Assembly (NCBI GenBank): GCA_025558095.1
Contig: JAIVFI010000006.1
Coordinates: forward strand, 845,728 to 909,727
Reading direction: 5' to 3'
Length of the DNA stretch: 64,000 nucleotides
Source of the DNA: Hyaloraphidium curvatum
Taxonomy: Eukaryota > Monoblepharomycota > Hyaloraphidiomycetes > Hyaloraphidiales > Hyaloraphidiaceae
The stretch's first letter is position 1; every line of letters begins with the position of its first letter. Both the position numbers and the translations under genes were made by a program. Positions 57,794-64,000 of the stretch are shown piece after piece. Below the pieces are notes generated by a model. It was not told the DNA's origin, ran no database searches, and saw only the letters and a list, made by a program, of their open reading frames with translations.

Positions 57794-60278
57794 TCACAGC
57801 CTGGCCTCCAGCGCCTGCAGCCGCTGGTACACCTCCGGGAACCGCGGCCTGTCCTCCGGCCTCTCCTTCCAGCAGTCCTCCATGATGGCCCACAGCTCCT
57901 CGTTCGCGCCCTCGGGCTTGCTCGGCCGCTTGCCCTCCACCCGGACCAGCTTCATGATCTGCGCGGGCGGCGGGGTCGTCGGATGCGGCGGGCACGGCAC
58001 GATGGGGAGGACCCACCATGGGCTGGTTGCCCCTGGCCTCGTAGAACGGGAAAAGGCCCTTGCTCACCACCTCGTACGCCACCATCGCGAAGGCGTACAC
58101 GTCGGCCGGCGGCTTGAGTGACTGCGTGTACAGCTCGGGCGCCTGGCGGCCAAAGATGGATGAGCGCTCCGACCGCCCGCACCACCTCCCAGCCGAACGA
58201 ACCATGAAACCGGGAGTCCCGCCCCACCCCTGCCCCGACATGGTCAGCGCCACCCGGTCCCTCAGCCTCGACATGCCGAAATCCGTGATCAGCGCCCTCC
58301 CGTCGTCCACCAGGATGTTGTACGCCTTCAAATCGCCGTGTAGCACCGGCGTCGGGAGCGAGTGCAGGTAGGCCATCCCCAGCGCGACCTCCTTGAGCAG
58401 CTTCACGCCGATCTTGAGGTCCCAGTTGCGCTTGGAGAGGTACGTGCGGAGGTTGCCCTCCCGGACGAGCGCCGAGATCATCATGGGAGGGTCCTCGCAG
58501 TAGGCCATGAGCGGCAGCACTGCCCCGCGGGGTCCGTCAGTCGAGGCACACACCCCCCCGCCGCGACCGACCCACCGTGCTTGTGCCGCAGCTTCTGCCA
58601 TATCCGCACCTCCTTCTTGAAATCCGCCCGCGTGCGCTCGTCCACGTTGCCCTTGATCACCTTGACCGCGACCTCGTTGAAGTCGAACAGCACGCCCTGG
58701 TACACCACCCCGAACCCGCCCGCGCCGAGCTTCTGGGTCTCGTCGTAGACCACCTTGGACGCCTCGATCCGCAGGTCGTCGGGCTCTTCGGAGCGGGGGC
58801 CGGAGCCGCCGGTCGCGGGGGTCGGGGGGGTCGCGGGGGAGCCGCCGGCGCCGGCGGGGGAGCCGTGCCGGTCCGGCTGCGGGGGGTCGGGGGAGATGAG
58901 CATCACCGGGGGGGAGGCCGGAGGGACGACCACGGGCCGCCGGACGGGCGGCGCGGGGGGCGGGTACGCGGGCTTGGGGGGGAGGGCGGCGGCCTGCGCG
59001 GCGGGGGCGTCGTCGGGCCGGGGGCGGAGGTTGGCGGGGGCCGCGGCAGGTGGGGGGATGAATTGCTGCGGGGGGCGGAAGACGGGGGGGTGCACGCGGG
59101 GGGCGGGGATCGGGGCCGGCGGGCCGTCGATCGGCGAGAAGGGGAGCCCGGCGGGGGGCCCCTGCTGGAGCGGCATGGGGATCGGCGCCGGGACGGGCCC
59201 CGCGGCGCCGACGACGGGCGACTGGGGTGGTACCGCCTCGTCCGACTTGCGGTCGTCGACCTTGCGGTGCCCAAAGATGTTGCCCAGGCCGCCAAACAGC
59301 TTGTGGCCGCCGGCGGGCGCAGGCTTGTCCGGGCCAGCGTTGTTGCCCCCGAAGATGGCGTTCCGCTTGGCGGCGACGTTGCCAGTGGCAGGGCGGCCCG
59401 CGGCGGGGGCGGCGGGAGGGGGAGGGGATGCCGGCCGCTGTACCTCGGGCTTCGGCACGTCCGAGAGGCGGTTGGCCGCCGGCGGCCGGGGGATCTCCGG
59501 CTGGGGAATGTTGGAGTACCGGTTCGGCCACTGCGGGGGCACGGCCGGTGACGGGAGCAGCGACCCCTGCGCCCTCTGCTGGCCCGCGGGCGAGGCGGGA
59601 ACCGGGCTCCCCAAGTCGCCGCCCGAACCCACCCGCCCGAACGGTGTCCCCCGGTGTTCAGCCACCACATCTGGGACCAGCACCGGGGAGGCGTTGGGCG
59701 GGTCCGAAAACACGCGGTAGATGTTGCGGCCGTCGGGCGCCTTCGCGGGTTGTGCGTCGGGGTGCAGCGGCGGGCGCGGGTTGCCCCGCGAGATCTCGTA
59801 CTCGTGCTCGACGCGCGAGTTGAGCTTGTCGAGCAGGTCGGTCGAGCGCTCCATGAGCGAGTTCCAGCGGTCGAAGAGGGTGAACTCGGAGATGGGCACG
59901 TCGAGCGAGGCGATGGACGCCTGGATCTCGCTCAGCTGCCGCCGCACGGTGTTGAACGACACGTTCTGAATAAGTGGAGGGTTTTGGCGGGGCGAGTTGG
60001 GGGGGATCCGGGCCGATGGGGGCGCGATGGGGGGTTGCGGGTCGGGGCCAGAGCGGGTTAGTGGGGGACGGCGGGCGGCCCGCGCCACCCACGTTCGGGT
60101 CGTTTGCCGGGAGCTCGCCCTCGAGCGCGCCGCGCAGGTCGCTCGGCAGCGACAGCGGCATCGTCAGCGCCTCGGGCACGGCATGGCGCGAGAGGGTGTC
60201 CAAGTGCGAGTCGAACACGTTGATCTGGCTGACGACGCTCGCCAGAGCGCCGTCCTGGCTGTCGGAGTAGTCCGACAT
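57794..60278 (-). CDS. Protein kinase with helical N-terminus and Pro-rich linker (non-RD)
   Basis: Five exons, 60278-60093, 59965-58576, 58519-58203, 58142-58017 and 57958-57794, give 727 residues. Residues ~1-130 are helical (VVSQINVFDSHLDTLSRH, then RRQLSEIQASIASLDVPISE and RWNSLMERSTDLLDKLNSRV), a possible interaction bundle. A ~300-residue Pro/Gly-rich linker precedes the kinase: GAGGFGVV, VAVKVI, catalytic loop HGDLKAYN, DFGMSR, APE and DVYAFAM. The catalytic loop reads HGD, so like the LRR kinases it is non-RD. All introns restore kinase motifs (LRHKH|VLPLMAYC, GFM|APELYT). Four of the donors start GTGGG or GTTCG. A role in the same pathway as its Sel1-like neighbour is inferred. Confidence 0.85.
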
Positions 60279-60487
60279 GGCTATCGGCGCGGGGCGGAGG
60301 GGCCCGGAGGCCGCCGGCGCCGCGGGGGAGGGGGATGACGAGCGGTCTCGGTCGGCGCAGCGGCGCAAGACCCGTGCCGCGGCGCGCACCGATCTCGCTC
60401 GTCGAAACACGGGGACCACAAAACATGGTTCGGAACGTTTCATTGCCATCGGATTTCGACGATCTCGGTGTCGCTTGCCGGGATTCG

Positions 60488-62450
60488 TCACGCGAGCACG
60501 TCCCAGTAGCTCCCCTCGGGCCTCTTCCGTTCCGGCAGCTCCCTCTCGAGCCCGGCCGCGACCGCCATCAGCACGTCCTCGTCCCACCACTTGCCCGCGA
60601 TCTGCAACGCAACAGGCATCCCCTCCTCCGTCGGATCGCGCTCCCCGCCGAGGTACCCCACCGGAACGACCACCGCCGGGAGCCCGAGGAAGTTGCAGAA
60701 CCCGGTGAAGAACAGCCCCGCCACCGTCGACGACGGCGTGCTGGCCCCGTGCACCTCGTCGCCCTCGTGGATCGGGAACCCGACGTTGCCCGTCGCCGGC
60801 GTCACGATCACGTCGTACTCGGCAAAGACGCCCGCCGCGAGGTCCATCCCGCGGTGCCGCATCCGAAGCGCCTGGAGGTAGTCCCCCGCCGTGAACGTGC
60901 GGGTGAAGCCGAGGAGCTCGTAGCGGAGCTGCGGGGATAGGAGCTCCCACGGGGTCTTGGCGGCGCTCCCGGCGGGGATCGGGAGGTTGTCCGCCGACGT
61001 GGCCATCTCGGAGACGGCAGAGACGAACTGCCCGCGCTTGATCTGGTGAAGCTCGGGGAACTGGAACTCGGTGACCGTGTGGCCGAGCCGGTCGAGGGCG
61101 TCGACCGCGCGGCGGCAGATGGCTTCCATGCCGGGGTGCTTCAGACCCGCCCAGAGGTTGGTCGGGACACCAATCTTGAGGCCCGTGGGAGGGTGGAGCA
61201 GGGCGTACACGTGGGGAGGGGGCTGCGGCGCGGTGAGCGGGTCCGTGTCCGACTTGCCCGCGACGGCCAGGTACTGTAAGGTGGGAGCGAGGTCAGCTTC
61301 GGGCGGCTGAAGGGGCGCGGGGCCGACGACGAACCGTGAGGGCGAGGTCGCCGACGGTCGCCGAGTGGATGCCCTTGGTCGCCATCGAGAGCTGGCCGCC
61401 GTCGGGACCGAGCGTGAGCCGGCCGCAAGTCGGCTTGAGCCCCACGAGCCCGCAGTACGCCGACGGGATCCGGACCGAGCCGCTGGATGGAAGAATCAGC
61501 CCCCGCCAAGCACGGTCCGCGAGATAGCAGCCCACCCCGCGTCTCCCCCTAGGCTCACGGGGGCGATCCCCGCCGCCACGCTCGCGGCGCTCCCTCCGCT
61601 CGACCCGCCCGACGTCCGGTCGAGGTTGTACGGGTTCCGCCCGGGGCCAGAGAAGGGGTTGATCCCGTTGATGTCCCAGCCGAGCTCGTGCTGTCGAGGG
61701 CGGTGAGTCGCCGACAGAACGGCCACAAGGATTGCAACGTACCATGTTCGTGATCCCGGCAATCAGGGCGCCAGCATCGCGGAGGCGGCCAACGAGCTCG
61801 GCGTCGTAGGTAGAGGGCGAGCCGCGGCAGAGGAAGGCGGTGCCCTGGCGACACTCGTAGCCCTTGACGGCAAAGTTCTCCTGTGCACCGGTGACGGGTA
61901 GTTGCGTCAATGGCCGCTTCAAAGACGGACGCGCCAGCCGGCCCACCTTGATGGTCACGGGTACGCCGTCCAGCGGCCCGATGGCCTTGCCCTCCTTCCA
62001 TCTCGCGGCGCTCTCCTTTGCCGCCCGCCGCACGTCCTCCTCGTCCACCTGAACCACGGCACGCAGCGGCTTCGCCCCAGCGTTCGACTCGCGAATCGCG
62101 GCCAGCACCTTCTCCGCCACCTTTTCCGGGTCCGTCGAGCCCGACGCGTACGCGGCGTTGAACTCGGAAACGGTCCGGAACGCGAAGCCCGACGAAGCCG
62201 GTGGGGGACACAGCGCGCCCCAACCCCCGCCGAGCAGCGCCGCCCCGGCCTGGTCCGCCTTGAGCGCGTGCGCGTCCCACGCCTCTGCAGACGCGTGGCG
62301 GACCGGGAAGAAAACCGGCGCCTCGTCCAGCTGCGGGATGTCACGCTCGTAGGTCCACCTCGGGGTGTCGCCCGCGAGCATCTTCGCGGCGGCCGCGGCG
62401 AGCGCGTCGCCGGAGAGGCGGTAGGGGTCGGAATCGTGCGGCCGCGACAT
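60488..62450 (-). CDS. Amidase-signature family hydrolase
   Basis: Five exons, 62450-61947, 61880-61743, 61690-61536, 61482-61335 and 61273-60488, give 576 residues. The Ser-cisSer-Lys triad is visible: Lys in PVTIK (end of exon 1, before ENFAVKGY), cis-Ser in TSGGSSGGSAASVAAG and nucleophile Ser in GGDAGGSVRIPSAYCGLVGL, which is made by splicing exon 3 to exon 4. The C-terminal part ends MPVALQIAGKWWDEDVLMAV. The family hydrolyses amides to acid and ammonia in the cytosol. An N-terminal ~120-residue extension precedes the core. The ATG at 62450 overlaps the antisense ATG of a weak frame and is well supported by the downstream sequence. Confidence 0.9.
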
Positions 62451-62637
62451 GCTTCGCGATGAGGACGGGATCGAAGGGCGGAAGGGGTCAGCGGTCGACG
62501 CGATGAGGCGCCGTCGGTCCGTCAGCCTCCCGGCGGCTGAAGGTCCTATACCCTGGACCGGGTTGCGAACGGCGTTCGGAAGCCTTGCCATCACTTGCCA
62601 AACGCAGGAACCAGACTCCCCTGGCGGGACGGCGGAC

Positions 62638-63876
62638 ATGGCGGCAGCGCTGTCAGCAAGCGCTGTCAAGCAGACCGAAGTTATCTCGATCGAATCCGGG
62701 GCCGCGATGCCCGAAGCCGCGAAGGTCCCCCAACCCTCCGCCGGACCCCCCACTCAGGGACCCCTCGCCGCGCAGCCGACCGAGGCTGAGGCGGCCGTGC
62801 CGACCGCTGCAACCGCGCAGCCTGTCGCACCCGCCAGCGCAGCCGCCGCAGCCGCCGCGCAGGCCGGGGCTCCCGCCCCAAACGCCGCCACCGGCGACCG
62901 CCGCCCGGTTGCGGGCCCTACGCTGCCCCCCGCGCAGCCCACCTACGCCGCGACTCTCAACCCGACGTCGCGTATCATCTCCTTCGCCGCACCTGCGACG
63001 GCCATGTCCCTCCTCGAGGAATCGCACCTCATGAAGTGCGGTGCTCCCGCGAAGCTCCCCGACTCCGCCTTCGGCGCGGGGGCGCCATACCTACCTCGCC
63101 TTCACGATGCGCCCATGGTAGCGCTTGACCTCGGCAGGGGCCCTGAGAACATGTCCCTCCACATGGCGCAGAGCCTCGTGGGGCCGGTGCTGAAAACCTG
63201 CCTTGGCGTGGCCGCGGACGCACGCTTCACCTGGGTCGCCAAGCTGCGATTCGGGCCGAACGGGTACCCCTGGTTGTACCTCATCCCGACGGAGGGCTCG
63301 CCCGCCGACCGGGATCAGTTTGTCAAGACTCTGGAAGATCAGAAGTTCCTGCCCATCAAGCTGCGCTCCGGCACGGACTGGAGGATCCGCATCGTGAAGA
63401 CGCTCCGGGAGCACGACCTTCTGGTGCATCTCTACGACTACTACGGGCCACAGAACCCGGCCCAGACGACGTTCTTCCAGTGGCTGACGGCCAACCTCTC
63501 GGCTTACATTCACCACCCCGTGTCGGAGTACCGCTTTGAGGAGCGGGCCGCACCCGCCGGCAACTGCGATCGCCTCTCCTTCGTTGTCCACTGCGAGAGT
63601 GCGTACGATCGCCTGATGGTTCTGCAGTTCCTCCAACACGGAGATCGTTTGTCGATCCCGTACGAGTTCGACGAGCTCGGACGCCCGGTCGGTCCTACCT
63701 TCCCAGTGCGCGTATGCTATGACCACTTGGAGGAGCGGATGCCGAAGTTCACGTTGGGCAACAAGTCTTTGGGAGGCACCAATGGCCGCCAGCTGCCCCG
63801 CGAGAGCGCGCCCCGCGAGACATCCAAGGCTCCTGTTGCCCCCGCCGTAGCCCCCACCACTTTTAGGTTAGGTTAG
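62638..63876 (+). CDS. Unrecognised protein truncated by telomere repeats
   Basis: 412 residues from the ATG at 62638 (an open frame continues to an ATG at 62449 but overlaps the amidase antisense). The first ~110 residues are Ala/Pro-rich; the rest looks folded (RFTWVAKLRFGPNGYPWLYL, DWRIRIVKTLREHDLLVHLY, SFVVHCESAYDRLMVLQFLQ). The frame does not end by its own stop: its last residues (RLG) and TAG are inside TTAGG repeats, so the true 3' part is missing. The Ala/Pro N-terminus followed by a mixed domain resembles ORF1 of non-LTR retroelements, but no zinc knuckle or RT is present, so this is conjecture. Confidence 0.5.
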   Translation: MAAALSASAVKQTEVISIESGAAMPEAAKVPQPSAGPPTQGPLAAQPTEAEAAVPTAATAQPVAPASAAAAAAAQAGAPAPNAATGDRRPVAGPTLPPAQPTYAATLNPTSRIISFAAPATAMSLLEESHLMKCGAPAKLPDSAFGAGAPYLPRLHDAPMVALDLGRGPENMSLHMAQSLVGPVLKTCLGVAADARFTWVAKLRFGPNGYPWLYLIPTEGSPADRDQFVKTLEDQKFLPIKLRSGTDWRIRIVKTLREHDLLVHLYDYYGPQNPAQTTFFQWLTANLSAYIHHPVSEYRFEERAAPAGNCDRLSFVVHCESAYDRLMVLQFLQHGDRLSIPYEFDELGRPVGPTFPVRVCYDHLEERMPKFTLGNKSLGGTNGRQLPRESAPRETSKAPVAPAVAPTTFRLG

Positions 63877-64000
63877 GTTAGGTTAGGTTAGGTTAGGTTA
63901 GGTTAGGTTAGGTTAGGTTAGGTTAGGTTAGGTTAGGTTAGGTTAGGTTAGGTTAGGTTAGGTTAGGTAGGTTAGGTTAGGTTAGGTTAGGTTAGGTTAG
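63863..64000 (+). repeat. Telomere repeat array, TTAGG
   Basis: From 63863 to the window end the + strand is a tandem array of the five-base unit TTAGG (about 27 units), with one short unit (TAGG) near 63966-63970. The G-rich strand runs 5' to 3' toward the edge, the orientation expected for a right-hand chromosome end. The repeat is TTAGG, as in many arthropods, not the TTAGGG of most fungi. Confidence 0.9.

Noticed and set aside
62449-62637. Upstream ATG extension of the telomere-adjacent ORF
   Set aside because: It overlaps the antisense start of the amidase gene, is Arg/Ser-rich and has no folded character. The ATG at 62638 is preferred.

Overview
The window looks like the end of a chromosome from a GC-rich, intron-containing fungus, probably an early-diverging zoosporic (chytrid-type) lineage. 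Most genes are split by short GT-AG introns of about 50-70 bases, often with GTGGGT/GTGGGC donors. Fungal hallmarks include an Alr/Mnr-type CorA Mg2+ channel, a DUF4360 secreted protein and a fungal-specific transcription factor domain. Pentameric ligand-gated channels and a GH99 endomannosidase are unusual for Dikarya and point to a basal lineage. The species is inferred, not proven. The + strand ends in about 138 bases of TTAGG repeats, so the right edge is a telomere. No tRNA, rRNA or CRISPR array was recognised.

Layout. 1-12.8 kb: the 3' end of a DNA polymerase iota gene, a CorA channel, a DUF4360 protein, an ankyrin-AAA ATPase, a GH30 glycosidase, a PLP decarboxylase, a GH99 endomannosidase and an EEP phosphodiesterase. 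12.9-14.7 kb: a decayed MYND-finger gene and a small coiled-coil protein. 14.9-20.1 kb: two head-to-head pentameric ligand-gated channels with an unusual fifth membrane segment, then an alpha/beta hydrolase. 20.2-31.4 kb: two paralogous LRR-coiled-coil-kinase genes flanking an ABM monooxygenase, a polyol-type dehydrogenase, a reverse-transcriptase gene and an LRR/F-box-like gene. 31.5-41.6 kb: an unknown nuclear-type protein, a PNGase fused to an L-type lectin domain, a secreted Cys-rich protein, a secreted metzincin protease, a kinase fragment, an LRR gene with an in-frame stop, and an ML-domain protein. 41.6-43.4 kb: mostly decayed sequence with a transposase relic. 43.4-60.3 kb: a VWA protein, two coiled-coil/Sel1-like proteins, a fungal transcription factor, an epoxide hydrolase, a beta-helix protein with a phage-fibre-like C-terminus, and a third kinase. 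60.5-64 kb: an amidase, a truncated unknown ORF and the telomere.

The most interesting theme is a dispersed signalling family. It comprises three non-RD kinases (two with LRRs), a kinase relic, a helical-VWA protein and two coiled-coil/Sel1-like proteins. Two of the kinase genes and the VWA gene share a 5' element: AATCCCTT, then four tandem GTCA units, then the start codon 56-95 bases downstream. This suggests common regulation of a lineage-specific sensing system, by analogy with non-RD immune kinases. The five-segment ligand-gated channels and the ORF cut directly by telomere repeats are the other main discoveries.
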